Below are positions 42,494-52,325 of a stretch of 64,000 bases of DNA, piece by piece. Below the pieces are notes generated by a model. That model had not been told where the DNA came from. It worked only from the letters and a program-made list of their open reading frames with translations, and searched no databases. Source of the stretch: Nocardia coubleae NBRC 108252 (lineage in GTDB: Bacteria; Actinomycetota; Actinomycetes; Mycobacteriales; Mycobacteriaceae); NCBI RefSeq assembly GCF_001612805.1, contig NZ_BDBD01000004.1:124001-188000 (forward strand). The letters are read 5' to 3'. Within the stretch, counting starts at the first letter, position 1, and every line of letters starts with the position of its first letter. Both the position numbers and the translations under genes were made by a program.

Positions 42494-43413
42494 CCGATCA
42501 CCGTGCCCGGTGCGAGACGGGCGCCGCGCGCCCAGTCGAGGGCGTTCATCATCTTCTTGCCGGGTGGTTGGACCTGGCCGAGGCGGACCGCGGTGGTCGA
42601 CGTGCCGACGAAGACGCCGGATTTGCGCACCTCGATCTCGCTTTCGGGCAAGGTTTCCTCCACCAGCTCCACCGGGCCGAGTTTGAGGCGCAGCCCGTTC
42701 ACCTCGGTCCACGCGCCGGGCGCCGGGGTGACGGCGCGGATGTGGCGGTGGATCGCCAGGGCGGGCTCGTCGAACCGGATGCGGCTCGCTTCGACGGTCA
42801 CCTTCGGGGCGTAGGACACGCCGTCGTTGGATTGCGGAATCGCTTGCAGCGTCCCGTCTTCGACACCGTCCATGGTCTTCTCGAGCAGCACCGCGCCTGC
42901 CTCGGCGAGCCGCGCGAGCAGCTCACCCGAGGTGTCGGTGTGGCCGATCTTCTCGGTCATCACGCCGTAGACGGGCCCGGTGTCGAGGCCTGCCTCGATC
43001 TGGAAAGTGCTGGCACCGGTGATCTCGTCACCGGCGAGGATGGCGGCCTGCACGGGCGCCGCGCCGCGCCACGCGGGCAGCAGCGAGAAGTGCAGGTTGA
43101 TCCAGCCGTGCGCGGGAATGTCGAGGATCTGCTGGGGCAGCAGGGCACCGTAGGCCACCACCGGACAGCAGTCCGGGGCGAGCGCGGTGAGCGCCTCGAC
43201 GAACTCCGGTTCCGACGGCTTGCCCGGGGTGAGCACCGGGATGCCGTGTTCGTCGGCCAGCCGACCGACCGGTGAGCGCATGATCTTGCGCCCGCGACCG
43301 GCGACCGCGTCGGGCCGGGTGACCACCGCGACCACCTCGTGGCGTTCACTGTCGAGCAGCCGCCGCAGCGAGGGAACGGCCGGTTCGGGGGTGCCCGCGA
43401 AGACGAGACGCAT
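42490..43413 (-). CDS. fmt: Methionyl-tRNA formyltransferase
   Basis: 307 residues. Formylates initiator Met-tRNA with 10-formyl-tetrahydrofolate. Marks: [16 protein letters not shown], the formyltransferase core [38 protein letters not shown] with Asn, His and Asp (GLDTGPV), and a C-terminal OB domain. Start overlaps the def stop by one base (TGATG); end overlaps rsmB by 4. Part of def-fmt-rsmB. Confidence 0.97.
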   Translation of the reverse strand: MRLVFAGTPEPAVPSLRRLLDSERHEVVAVVTRPDAVAGRGRKIMRSPVGRLADEHGIPVLTPGKPSEPEFVEALTALAPDCCPVVAYGALLPQQILDIPAHGWINLHFSLLPAWRGAAPVQAAILAGDEITGASTFQIEAGLDTGPVYGVMTEKIGHTDTSGELLARLAEAGAVLLEKTMDGVEDGTLQAIPQSNDGVSYAPKVTVEASRIRFDEPALAIHRHIRAVTPAPGAWTEVNGLRLKLGPVELVEETLPESEIEVRKSGVFVGTSTTAVRLGQVQPPGKKMMNALDWARGARLAPGTVIG

Positions 43414-43952
43414 CAGCGGCCACCGCCGACACCGCTGGACTCACGCACGGTGACACCGGCACGGAACCAGTCGGATTCGCGGATGGTCCGCATCGCTTCC
43501 TTGCGGTCGGCCGGCTCGAGCCGGTTCACGAACAGCACACCGTCGAGGTGGTCGTGCTCGTGCTGCACGCACCGGGCGAGCAGCCCGTCGGCATCGAATT
43601 CGACCGGCGCACCGGTCTTGTCGACGCCGGTGACGCGCACCCGCAGCGCCCGGCGCACGTCGTAGCGCACGCCGGGGATCGACAGGCAGCCCTCCGGCCC
43701 GACCTGCTCTTCCTCGCCGATCGCGGTCCACTCCGGGTTCACCACGTGCCCGGCGGCGTCGCCGGTGTCGTAGACGAACACCCGCAGCCCCACGCCGATC
43801 TGCGGCGCCGCCATCCCGACGCCGCCGTCGTCGTGCATGGTCTCGGTGAGATCGGTGACGAGCTGCGCGAGCTCGGCGCCGAACTCGGTGACCTCGTCGG
43901 CACGCGAGCGCAGGATGGGATCGCCGAACAGGCGAACGGGCTGAATGGTCAC
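43413..43952 (-). CDS. def: Peptide deformylase
   Basis: 179 residues from the GTG at 43952, with GGGAG 5 bp upstream; a longer frame to 43988 adds 12 residues with no family match. Removes the N-formyl group from new proteins. All three motifs are intact: [19 protein letters not shown] and QHEHDHLDG (metal His-Glu-His). Stop overlaps the fmt start, pairing formylation with deformylation. Confidence 0.96.
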   Translation of the reverse strand: MTIQPVRLFGDPILRSRADEVTEFGAELAQLVTDLTETMHDDGGVGMAAPQIGVGLRVFVYDTGDAAGHVVNPEWTAIGEEEQVGPEGCLSIPGVRYDVRRALRVRVTGVDKTGAPVEFDADGLLARCVQHEHDHLDGVLFVNRLEPADRKEAMRTIRESDWFRAGVTVRESSGVGGGR

Positions 43953-44027
43953 GGCGGCTCCCGACTGGACGATGTGCGGTCGTCCCATTCTAGAGACCCG
44001 CCGGGGTGGTTCCGACCGGCGCGGCCG

Positions 44028-45044
44028 TCAGGAGTTGCCTGCGATGATGACCTGCGGGATACCCGTCCCCAGCGGCACCGGCGTGCAGACCGGCGCGGGC
44101 CGGGTCGGATCGAGCACCCGCAGCAGCAGTTGCTGCACGAACGGGTCGTAGACGAGGTTGAAATGCCCGGTCAGGTCGTCGGGGCACAGGTCCTGGAGGA
44201 CGAGGTTCTCCGCGCCCGGCCCGCGTAGGGCGATGTTCTCGAACGGCTGGATCATCTCGTCGACTCGGCTGCCGACAGTGACGTAACGGACACCGGGCAC
44301 GGTGTCGCCGCCTGCGTTCAGTTCCACCATGATCGGCTCGCCCTGCGCCTGCTGGACGGCGGCGGTGGAGGTCACCTTCGCGTACACGTCCATCATGCCC
44401 GGCACCGCCTGACCGACCGGAACGAGGCCGTACATGACGCCGCCGTAGCTCGGGGAGGCGAGCCCCACCCAGGTGTTCACCACCTCGGCGCCGCCGAGCT
44501 TGTTGACGTAGTACCGGCTGACATTGGCCCCCTGCGAGAAACCGACGAGATCGACCTCGGCCGCCCCGGTCGCGGCGCGCACCTGCTCGACGAAGGCGGC
44601 GAGCTGGGCGAAGCTCACGCGCATGTCCTCGGTGCCGTAGGTGTCGGCGCCGGGCGCACCACCGTAGTTCAGCGCGAACACGCAGAAGCCTGCCGCCACG
44701 AGTTGCGGGCCGATACCCGACCAGTCGGAGTAGGCACTCGAATCGGTACCGTGGACGAGCACGACCGGGCGCGGGTGCTCGGCACTCGGCTCACAGCCGA
44801 AGTTGTTGACGCCCAGGGGAACCGCGTCGGGATGGTCGCTGATGTAGCGGGCAGCGGCCAGGTGGTCGGACTGTGCCGGACCCGGCTGGCTCGGGACGAT
44901 TGCCGGGCGGTAGCCCGGCGGTTCAGCGGTGGCGACCGGGGCGAGTGCCACCCCGATCACCGCCGCGCAGGCGAGCGCCGTCCGCGACGCCGCCCTTCCC
45001 CATTGTGATGATCCCCAACCCCACAGACCTCGCGGTTGTTCCAT
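44028..45044 (-). CDS. Secreted alpha/beta-hydrolase, lipase class 2-like
   Basis: 338 residues. A signal peptide (about residues 1-41, basic start with two Trp, hydrophobic core AALACAAVIGVAL-like, PVATAEP cleavage region) is followed by PVVLVHGTDSSAYSDW for the oxyanion region, the nucleophile Ser in VGFSQGANV, and a late His in LTGHFNLVYDPFV. Two or more Cys pairs are likely to form disulfides. Probably hydrolyses lipids or esters outside the cell. Neighbours are unrelated; 75 bp separate it from def. Confidence 0.86.
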   Translation of the reverse strand: MEQPRGLWGWGSSQWGRAASRTALACAAVIGVALAPVATAEPPGYRPAIVPSQPGPAQSDHLAAARYISDHPDAVPLGVNNFGCEPSAEHPRPVVLVHGTDSSAYSDWSGIGPQLVAAGFCVFALNYGGAPGADTYGTEDMRVSFAQLAAFVEQVRAATGAAEVDLVGFSQGANVSRYYVNKLGGAEVVNTWVGLASPSYGGVMYGLVPVGQAVPGMMDVYAKVTSTAAVQQAQGEPIMVELNAGGDTVPGVRYVTVGSRVDEMIQPFENIALRGPGAENLVLQDLCPDDLTGHFNLVYDPFVQQLLLRVLDPTRPAPVCTPVPLGTGIPQVIIAGNS

Positions 45045-45106
45045 ACCCCAATGATTTACTCCATTGCCTGGGCAAACGCACCTCGAAAGGGGGGTTCACG
45101 CCGCCC

Positions 45107-45784
45107 TCATTTATCGGGGGTTGCGTCACCGGTGGCGGGGACATCGTCCTCGGCGAGGATCCGGTACAGCGCCCGGCGGGTCTCGGTGAGCACCTCGGCC
45201 GCTCGCGCGGCTTGTTCCGGGGTACCGACCTGGGCGACCTGACCGACCGCACCCATCACCTGGCCGACGAGGCCACGCAGATCGAGCGCCTGAGCGCCGA
45301 CGTCCTGCCGGACCTCCGCCCAGGGATCGCCGAGCTCGTCGCGCTCGGTCTCGACATAGGCCTTGCCCGCCTCGGTGAGTTGCGCGGTCTTGCGCCCGGC
45401 CACCTTCTCGATGAGGACCAGTCCCTCGTCCTCGAGCTGGGCCAATGCCGGGTAAATGGAACCCGGGCTCGGACGCCAGATGTCGTCGCTGCGCTCGCGG
45501 ATCTGCTGGATCAGTTCGTAGCCGTGCATGGGTCGTTCGGCGAGCAGCAACAGGACCGCGGCGCGGACGTCACCGCGCCTGCCCCGGCCGCCGCGACCGC
45601 GTCCCCGGCCGAAGCCCGGTCCGAAACCGGGACCGAATCCCGGGCCGAAGCCGGGTCCGAATTCCGGGCCGTGACCGTGGCGGCCACCGCGCCGGAAGTG
45701 CCTGCGGTCGGGGCCGAATTCCGGGTGCCCCTGCCCGCGTCCTCGCTCGAAGTGTCCGAATTCTCTTTGTCGATCGTCGTGCAT
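45107..45784 (-). CDS. PadR-family regulator with Gly-Phe/His-rich N-terminus
   Basis: 225 residues. Residues 1-72 are low complexity: seven His among the first 40 and then four to five GPGF units ending in RGRGRGGRGRRG. The PadR winged helix follows (VRAAVLLLLAERPMHGYELIQQIRERS, SPGSIYPALAQLEDEGLV, GRKTAQLTEAGKAY) and then a long C-terminal dimerisation helix. RBS AGGAGG 5 bp before the ATG. A palindrome CGATATATCG lies 43 bp upstream and is probably its own operator. Ligand unknown; a metal role of the His-rich tail is only a guess. Confidence 0.87.
   Translation of the reverse strand: MHDDRQREFGHFERGRGQGHPEFGPDRRHFRRGGRHGHGPEFGPGFGPGFGPGFGPGFGRGRGRGGRGRRGDVRAAVLLLLAERPMHGYELIQQIRERSDDIWRPSPGSIYPALAQLEDEGLVLIEKVAGRKTAQLTEAGKAYVETERDELGDPWAEVRQDVGAQALDLRGLVGQVMGAVGQVAQVGTPEQAARAAEVLTETRRALYRILAEDDVPATGDATPDK
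45609..45668 (-). repeat. Five degenerate 12-bp tandem repeats in padR
   Basis: Units of the form CCGAANNCCGGN, five in a row, each encoding a GPGF-like tetrapeptide of the PadR N-terminal tail on the - strand. Confidence 0.9.
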
Positions 45785-45826
45785 AACAGCCTCCTAGGCG
45801 TGTTCTTTTCAAGTTGACGTTATCGA

Positions 45827-45836
45827 CGATATATCG
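45827..45836. promoter_or_regulatory. Palindrome CGATATATCG, candidate PadR operator
   Basis: A perfect 10-bp palindrome, 43 bp upstream of the padR start, in an AT-rich patch. A second, partial copy (CGATAACG on the - strand) lies next to it. This form is close to known sites of actinobacterial PadR-like repressors. Confidence 0.5.
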
Positions 45837-45940
45837 GCAATGCATCTAGCGCAAGGGTGTTCTTGCTGTGCGCCGCCTCACGGCAGCACCGGATCACCCC
45901 TCCCCGCGAGTGCGGTGGGGTTGCGGAAAAGGTGAGCGAA

Positions 45941-46753
45941 CTACTCGGCGGCCACCGCGACCGGCTTACTCTCCGTGGTCGAGGGCGAGCGTCGGCGGTC
46001 GTTGCTGATGGCGGTGATCGTGGCGGTACCGAGTTTGCCCCGGCGGTCGTAGAGGACGGCACTGCTCACCGCGACGCCTGCCCGAGAGGTGTGATCGAGG
46101 GCTTGCAGACCGAGCTCCACCCCCTCGGGGAGGCGCGAGAGACTGAGGGTCATGTCGGCGTTGATGTAGCCGACACCGTGCGAACCCCAGTGGCAGACGA
46201 GATTGGTGAGGTCACCGCTGGCGGCAGCGCGCTGGAAGGGCGAGAAGGGCTGACCCGCGACGAGGGTCGGCAGGTTGTTCCAGGTGACCTTGCGTTCCGC
46301 GTCGCGGGCGGTGCGGAAATCGGTGAGCCAGTCGCCCGCACCGGATTTGAACAGCGGTGCGGCGCCGCCCGCCTCGTCGATGCGCTGCTCGGGGACGGGT
46401 AGTTCCAGATCGGGCTGCCAGACGGTGCCGGGCGGGTCGTCGGTGGCCGCGAGGAAGGTGACGGTGGCGCGCGAGCGCGTCTGCCCCTGCTGCACGAGCC
46501 GGACATCGGCGACCTTGATGCGGTTGCCGTCGCGCACCACTTCGCTGTGCAGCGAGATCGGGTCGGTCGTCACCTGCTGGAACAGGTCGACAGTGAACCT
46601 GGCCGGCACGAAACCTTCGCCAGGACTGTGCTTCTCGGCCTCCACGGCGAGCAGGCCGCACACCGCGACGCCGTGCAGCTGATTGGGCGACCAACGGCTG
46701 ATCGCCACTTCCGTCGGCACGAACTCACCGTCGGACATCCTGAAGAACTCCAC
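45941..46753 (-). CDS. Acyl-CoA thioesterase-like protein, double hot-dog
   Basis: 270 residues from the GTG at 46753 behind GGAGAGGA; a GTG directly before it and an ATG at 46786 are alternatives. Two hot-dog halves are suggested: ARFTVDLFQQVTTDPISLHSEVVRDGNRIKVADVRLVQQGQTRSRATVTF in the first, YINADMTLSLSRLPEGVELGLQALDHTSRAGVAVSSAVLYDRRGKLGTATI in the second. This is the layout of TesB-like thioesterases acting on acyl-CoA. It is followed by padR and preceded by a TetR gene. Substrate length is not readable. Confidence 0.8.
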   Translation of the reverse strand: MEFFRMSDGEFVPTEVAISRWSPNQLHGVAVCGLLAVEAEKHSPGEGFVPARFTVDLFQQVTTDPISLHSEVVRDGNRIKVADVRLVQQGQTRSRATVTFLAATDDPPGTVWQPDLELPVPEQRIDEAGGAAPLFKSGAGDWLTDFRTARDAERKVTWNNLPTLVAGQPFSPFQRAAASGDLTNLVCHWGSHGVGYINADMTLSLSRLPEGVELGLQALDHTSRAGVAVSSAVLYDRRGKLGTATITAISNDRRRSPSTTESKPVAVAAE

Positions 46754-46883
46754 CACGGTCCTCTCCGCAGGCCCGCCGCACGTCATCGGGCAGGGTCATC
46801 CGGTCATACCACAGCGCCGTCGCCGCCCCCGACCTCGGTGGCCACGAACCGGACAGAAACGAGCGGTCCGCGCCCGGGTCTGA

Positions 46884-47474
46884 TCAGCCCCGACCGGCGA
46901 CCTCATCGATCCACCGCTTGAGCCGTTCACCCTCGGTAGCCATCAGGTCAGGATCGCGAAATGTGTTGGTGATCAAGGAGATTCCTTGATAGGCCGCGAC
47001 GAAGGCCACCGCGAGTTCCGCCGCGTCGGGCCTGCCGAGTTCGGTGAATTGATCGCGCGCCCAGTCGATCAGGAGGCTCATGAGCCGCGCCGGTTCACCC
47101 CCGAAACCGTCGGGCCGCTTGTCGAGTTCGGCGGCGAGCGAGCCGGTCGGGCAACCGAAACGGGCGGCGAGGTCACGCTGGTCCACCCACGAGTCGACCA
47201 TCGCCTTCAACCGCTCGGCCGGTCCGGGCAACGGCGCGAGCTTCGCGACCACCTCGGCCAGCGTGCTCGCATGGGTCTCGATGACGGCGTGGACGAACTG
47301 ATCCTTGGTCTTGAAGTAGTAGTAGACGTTGCCGACCGGGACGTCGGCCGCGGTGGCGATGTCGGCGATGGTCGTCTTCTCGATGCCCTGCTCGTAGAAG
47401 ACCCGCGCGGCCGCCTCGACGAGACGTTCCCGCTTCCCTGCTCGCGGCGCCGCCCGCGTTTGTGAGTCAGTCAT
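46884..47474 (-). CDS. TetR-family repressor
   Basis: 196 residues. N-terminal helix-turn-helix (RLVEAAARVFYEQGIEKTTIADIATAADVPVGNVYYYFKTKDQF, residues about 17-61) and a C-terminal ligand domain of the class with GCPTGSLAAELD, where the Cys is typical of the TetR group that controls NmrA-like or short-chain reductases. Divergent from the NmrA-like gene with 74 bp between the starts, which contains two inverted repeats; likely represses that gene and itself. Confidence 0.9.
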   Translation of the reverse strand: MTDSQTRAAPRAGKRERLVEAAARVFYEQGIEKTTIADIATAADVPVGNVYYYFKTKDQFVHAVIETHASTLAEVVAKLAPLPGPAERLKAMVDSWVDQRDLAARFGCPTGSLAAELDKRPDGFGGEPARLMSLLIDWARDQFTELGRPDAAELAVAFVAAYQGISLITNTFRDPDLMATEGERLKRWIDEVAGRG

Positions 47475-47521
47475 GCAACTAACTATAGACAGGATGGAGA
47501 TCCAGCTGCTATGTTCTTTTT

Positions 47522-47537
47522 AGTCAGCCAACTAACT
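47522..47537. promoter_or_regulatory. Inverted repeat AGTCAG-N4-CTAACT, candidate TetR operator
   Basis: Arms match with one mismatch. The same half-sites recur near 47467-47485 with an 8-bp spacer, just at the tetR start, so two operators may flank the divergent promoters. It ends just upstream of the RBS of the NmrA-like gene. Confidence 0.45.
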
Positions 47538-47548
47538 CAGGAGTGAGC

Positions 47549-48394
47549 ATGATCGTTGTCACCGGTGCGACCGGCAATATCGGGCGTCAACTGGTCGAGG
47601 TACTGCAGCAGGCGGGAGAGCCGGTTCGTGCGGTCTCGCGCGGAACCTCGCCCGTCGACCTGCCCACGGGCGTCGAGCACGTCGTCGCCGATCTGGGCGA
47701 CCTCGACAGCCTCTCCCCTGCCCTCGCCGGCGCGGATGCGCTGTTCCTGCTCATCACGGGCGCGCAGCTGATGGGCGGACCCGAGCCGGAACAGGTGCTG
47801 AAAACGGCGTCGGCGGCCGGTGTGCGCCGGGTGGTCTTCGTGTCCTCCCAGGGCGCGGTCACCCGGCCGGAGTCCGCCGGGTACGCGCGAACGATCGCCT
47901 TCGAGCGGGCTCTCGCGGCCTCCGACCTCGAATGGACCGCGCTGCGACCGGGCGCGTTCAACTCCAACACCTTCGCCTGGCTCGAATCCGTCCGCACCGC
48001 CCGCACGGTCGCGGCTCCCTTCGGCGATGTCGGCCTGCCCTCGGTCGACCCCGCCGATATCGCCGCCGTCGCGGCCGCGGCTCTGCGCGAGGACGGCCAC
48101 GCCGGAAACGCCTACACCCTCACCGGCCCCGCCGTGGTGACTCCGCGCGAACAGGCAATCGCCCTCGCCGAGGCGATCGAAGAACCGATCACCTTCGTCG
48201 AACTCACACCCGCCCAGGCGAAGCAGAACATGCTGCACTTCATGCCGGAACCGGTCGCCGACCACACCCTGACCATCCTCGGCACACCGATTCCCGAGGA
48301 GCAGCAGGTCAGCAATGATATCGAGCGGGTACTCGGGCGCCCGGCCACGTCGTACGCACAGTGGGCGCGGCGCCACAGCGCGATGTTCCGCTGA
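47549..48394 (+). CDS. NmrA-like NAD(P)-binding protein
   Basis: 281 residues from the ATG at 47549, five bases after AGGAG (47539-47543); the GTG at 47543 overlaps this RBS and is unlikely. An atypical short-chain dehydrogenase: IVVTGATGNIGRQLVEVL at the start is the nucleotide motif, and VVFVSSQGAV follows. There is no Tyr-x3-Lys pair, as in NmrA and azoreductase-like sensors. Divergently paired with the TetR gene, probably its target. Could be a redox sensor or a quinone reductase-like enzyme. Confidence 0.85.
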   Translation: MIVVTGATGNIGRQLVEVLQQAGEPVRAVSRGTSPVDLPTGVEHVVADLGDLDSLSPALAGADALFLLITGAQLMGGPEPEQVLKTASAAGVRRVVFVSSQGAVTRPESAGYARTIAFERALAASDLEWTALRPGAFNSNTFAWLESVRTARTVAAPFGDVGLPSVDPADIAAVAAAALREDGHAGNAYTLTGPAVVTPREQAIALAEAIEEPITFVELTPAQAKQNMLHFMPEPVADHTLTILGTPIPEEQQVSNDIERVLGRPATSYAQWARRHSAMFR

Positions 48395-48721
48395 ACCCGC
48401 CGCGGCTCAAACCGGGCACGCGCGGGGTTCGGGCCCGATCAGCGCCTCGGCCCTCGCCGCGATGGCACGCGCCCGTGGCGCCCAAGGGCGACGCGTCGAC
48501 TCATTGCGCTTCCGCCAGTCCGGCGATGCACCCGACTTCTCGGCACAGATCGCTGTCGAGTGCAGGGCCAACCATTGTCGGGCGATCCCCACGGGGTGAC
48601 TGCGGGTCTGATTCAGTTGATGTCCTCGGGTCCGACGTGGAAGGGCCCGGAATCGGCCCGCCCGCATCAGTCGACATCCACCAGGCCGACGCGGATGGCG
48701 CTCGAATCGGTCCGGGCGAGG
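48395..48721. other. 327-bp gap between convergent NmrA-like gene and priA
   Basis: No conserved-looking frame; the open frames on both strands are GC-driven. The region is GC-rich with several imperfect inverted repeats, and I could not place a clean terminator. It may be degenerate coding sequence, but I cannot show it. Confidence 0.35.
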
Positions 48722-50932
48722 TCAGCCGATGTCGACCGGGTCGATCTGGACTCGGAGGGGGGCGTCGGAGCGGTGGGAGCTGCGGACGCCCTGGGCGGCG
48801 GTGAGCGCGCGCGACAGGGGAGTTCCGGCGGAGCGGGGGGCGCGCAGGAGCATGCGTTCCACTTCGGCGGGTTCGTCGGCGCCGGAGAACGGTTTGCGGG
48901 CCGTGGGTGGGAGGGGGACGGGGCCGAGGATCTCCACCTGGTCGGGTAGTTGGGCGGCCTCGAGCAATTCGGCGATCGACTCGGTGGTTCCGTCGACGGC
49001 GGCCATGCGGACGGCCGGGGGGAAGCCCACCTCGGCGCGGGCCTCGAGTTCGGCGGCGGCGTGGTTGACCGGGTCCCAGCGGACCAGGGCCTGCACGGTG
49101 GGCAGGGACGGTTCGGCCATCACGATCACCTGGCCTCGGGGGCGGACCATGGCGGCGGCGCCCATCCAGCGGCGCAGGGTGTCCTCGGCGGCACGCAGGT
49201 CGGCGCGACCCAGCAGGGCCCAGCCGTCGAGGAGCAGGGCGACGCCGTAGCCGCCGCGGACCAGGGGTTCGGCGCCGACGGTAGCGACCACCACCTGGGC
49301 GCCCGGCCCCACCGTGTCGAGCATGTCGCCGCCCCCGGATGTCCGGATCGGCACACCGGGGAAGGCCCGGCCCAGCTCCTCCGCGGTGCGGGCCGCGCCG
49401 ATCACCATCGCCCGCAGCGCGCGCGCCCCGCACGCCTGGCAGCGGAACGCGGCCTCCGTGATGCCGCACCATTTGCAGTGCGGACTGGCTGCTTCACCAT
49501 TGCTCGAATGCGGTAATGCCAAGGGGCCGTTGCAGTGTCGGCACCGGGCGGGGGTTCGGCATTTGGCACACGCCAGCGACGGCACATATCCCCGTCGGGG
49601 CACCTGAACCAGTACCGCCGCGTTCTCCTTGATCGCGGCACGGGCGGCGGTGAAGGCCACGCCGGGGATACGCACGGCCCGGGCCAGCGCGTCACGTTCC
49701 AGCGCGAAATCGCTGTCGCCGGGGGCGCTGATGCGTGGCATCACTGCGCGCAGGGGCGCGCGCTCGGCGAGAAGGTCGTGGGCCCAACCGGTTTCGACAA
49801 CCGCCTGGATCTCGGCGGTGCGTGCGAAACCGGCGGCCACGAAGGCGGCGCCGGTCTCGTGGGCGCGCAGCATCGCGACCTCACGGGCGTGCGGATACGG
49901 TGCGCGCGGTTCGGCGTAGGTGTCGTCACCGTCGTCCCAGATGGCGATCAACCCGAGGTCACGCACCGGCGCGAACACCGCCGCTCGCGTGCCGACCACG
50001 ATCCGCGCCTGCCCCCGCAACACCGACAACCACCGCCGGTACCGCGCCGCAGGGCCCAACCCCGCGGACAACCCGACAGCCGAATCCCCCACCAGCCGAA
50101 CACATTCCGCGAGCAGCCGATCCAGATCCCGCTGATCCGGCACCATCAACACCACCCCGCGCCCAGCCGCGACCACCGTCGCCGCCAACTCGGCCAACCG
50201 AGCCGCCCAGTCCTCCCCCGGCATCGCCTGCCACGCCGCCCGCGGCCCCTTCCCCTGCCGCAACGCCGCCACGAACGCCCCACCGTGCAGATACCGCTCC
50301 CAGGCCGACACATCGACATCCACTGCCGATTCCGCTGTGGCTGAATCGGATTCGGCCACGTCGGCCGTAGCTCCAGCCGTCCCGCCGCCGAAACCTGCCT
50401 CTACGCCGGTGAAAGCGGTCCCACCAGCGGGGCCCCCAGCCACCACAGAACCAGCTTCGATGTCGGCGGAAGCCTCTGTGTCAGCAGTAGAAGAGTCCGC
50501 GTCCTCAGTGCGCGTCTCTTCCACGCGGGCGGCGGGCTTCTTCGGGGTGGTGGCCGAACCGCTCGCTTCGGTGCGGGCGTGGCGGGGTGGGATGGCCAGG
50601 CGCAGGACGTCGGCGCGGGTGCCCGCGTAGCGGGCGGCGACGGTGGTGGCGAGGCGCAGGATTTCGGGGGTGAGGACGCGTTCCGGGGAGACCACTCGCT
50701 CGAGCTTCACCATTTTGCCGGTGTGCTCGGTGGACGAAAGGCGTTGCAGGAGATAGCCGTCGACGAGGCGGCCGGCGAAGCGGACGCGCACGCGGACGCC
50801 GGGCTGGGCGATCTCGTCCAGTTCGGGCGGGACGAGGTAGTCGAAGTCGCGGTCCAGGTGCGCGGGCGACAGCAGCGGGAGCACCCGGGCGATCGGGTGT
50901 CCCGCTGCTGTCGATGGTTCGTCCGCGGTCAC
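48722..50932 (-). CDS. priA: Primosomal protein PriA, probably without helicase activity
   Basis: 736 residues. The N-terminal DNA-binding domain (ARVLPLLSPAHLDRDFDYLVPPELDE...VRVRFAGRLVDGYLL) and four zinc-binding CxxC pairs (CAKC, CRHC, CKWC, CQAC) are intact. Walker A is gone (RQGKGPRAAW where GxGKT is expected) and the DEAH-like motif reads WDDGDDTY. This loss is known in actinobacterial PriA, which is thus annotated as lacking helicase activity. An acidic Ala/Ser/Thr-rich insertion spans residues about 121-207. It should still help restart replication forks by structure-specific binding. 14 bp after metK. Confidence 0.9.
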   Translation of the reverse strand: MTADEPSTAAGHPIARVLPLLSPAHLDRDFDYLVPPELDEIAQPGVRVRVRFAGRLVDGYLLQRLSSTEHTGKMVKLERVVSPERVLTPEILRLATTVAARYAGTRADVLRLAIPPRHARTEASGSATTPKKPAARVEETRTEDADSSTADTEASADIEAGSVVAGGPAGGTAFTGVEAGFGGGTAGATADVAESDSATAESAVDVDVSAWERYLHGGAFVAALRQGKGPRAAWQAMPGEDWAARLAELAATVVAAGRGVVLMVPDQRDLDRLLAECVRLVGDSAVGLSAGLGPAARYRRWLSVLRGQARIVVGTRAAVFAPVRDLGLIAIWDDGDDTYAEPRAPYPHAREVAMLRAHETGAAFVAAGFARTAEIQAVVETGWAHDLLAERAPLRAVMPRISAPGDSDFALERDALARAVRIPGVAFTAARAAIKENAAVLVQVPRRGYVPSLACAKCRTPARCRHCNGPLALPHSSNGEAASPHCKWCGITEAAFRCQACGARALRAMVIGAARTAEELGRAFPGVPIRTSGGGDMLDTVGPGAQVVVATVGAEPLVRGGYGVALLLDGWALLGRADLRAAEDTLRRWMGAAAMVRPRGQVIVMAEPSLPTVQALVRWDPVNHAAAELEARAEVGFPPAVRMAAVDGTTESIAELLEAAQLPDQVEILGPVPLPPTARKPFSGADEPAEVERMLLRAPRSAGTPLSRALTAAQGVRSSHRSDAPLRVQIDPVDIG

Positions 50933-50946
50933 GCGGGCCGTGGGTA

Positions 50947-52158
<1,212 letters not shown>

Positions 52159-52278
52159 AGTTATTCCCTCTCCCTCAACGGGTTACTTCTCTTCAGACTA
52201 TTCCAAACCACCGACAAGGTGGCGGGTTAGGACAAGCCACACCACGAACACACCCGTGCGCGGTACACTGCGCGAGAT

Positions 52279-52293
52279 CGTTGCGGCGCAACG
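52279..52293. terminator. Weak hairpin between coaBC and metK
   Basis: CGTTGC and GCAACG pair around GGC, 33 bp after the coaBC stop. The short 6-bp stem makes it only a possible terminator. Confidence 0.3.
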
Positions 52294-52325
52294 GTTTTCG
52301 CGCACGAAACGGCGGTTTTACCCGG

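Noticed and set aside
40685..42814. Open frame of 709 codons on the + strand opposite rsmB and fmt
   Set aside because: Shadow; rsmB and fmt on the - strand have all catalytic motifs and overlapping start/stop codons.
48407..48667. 86-codon frame (MRAGRFRALPRR...) between the NmrA-like gene and priA
   Set aside because: No RBS, Arg-rich composition, no recognisable fold; treated as non-coding.
52159..52325. SAM riboswitch before metK
   Set aside because: No recognisable SAM-I, SAM-II or SAM-IV core; the gap only shows a weak hairpin and a good RBS.
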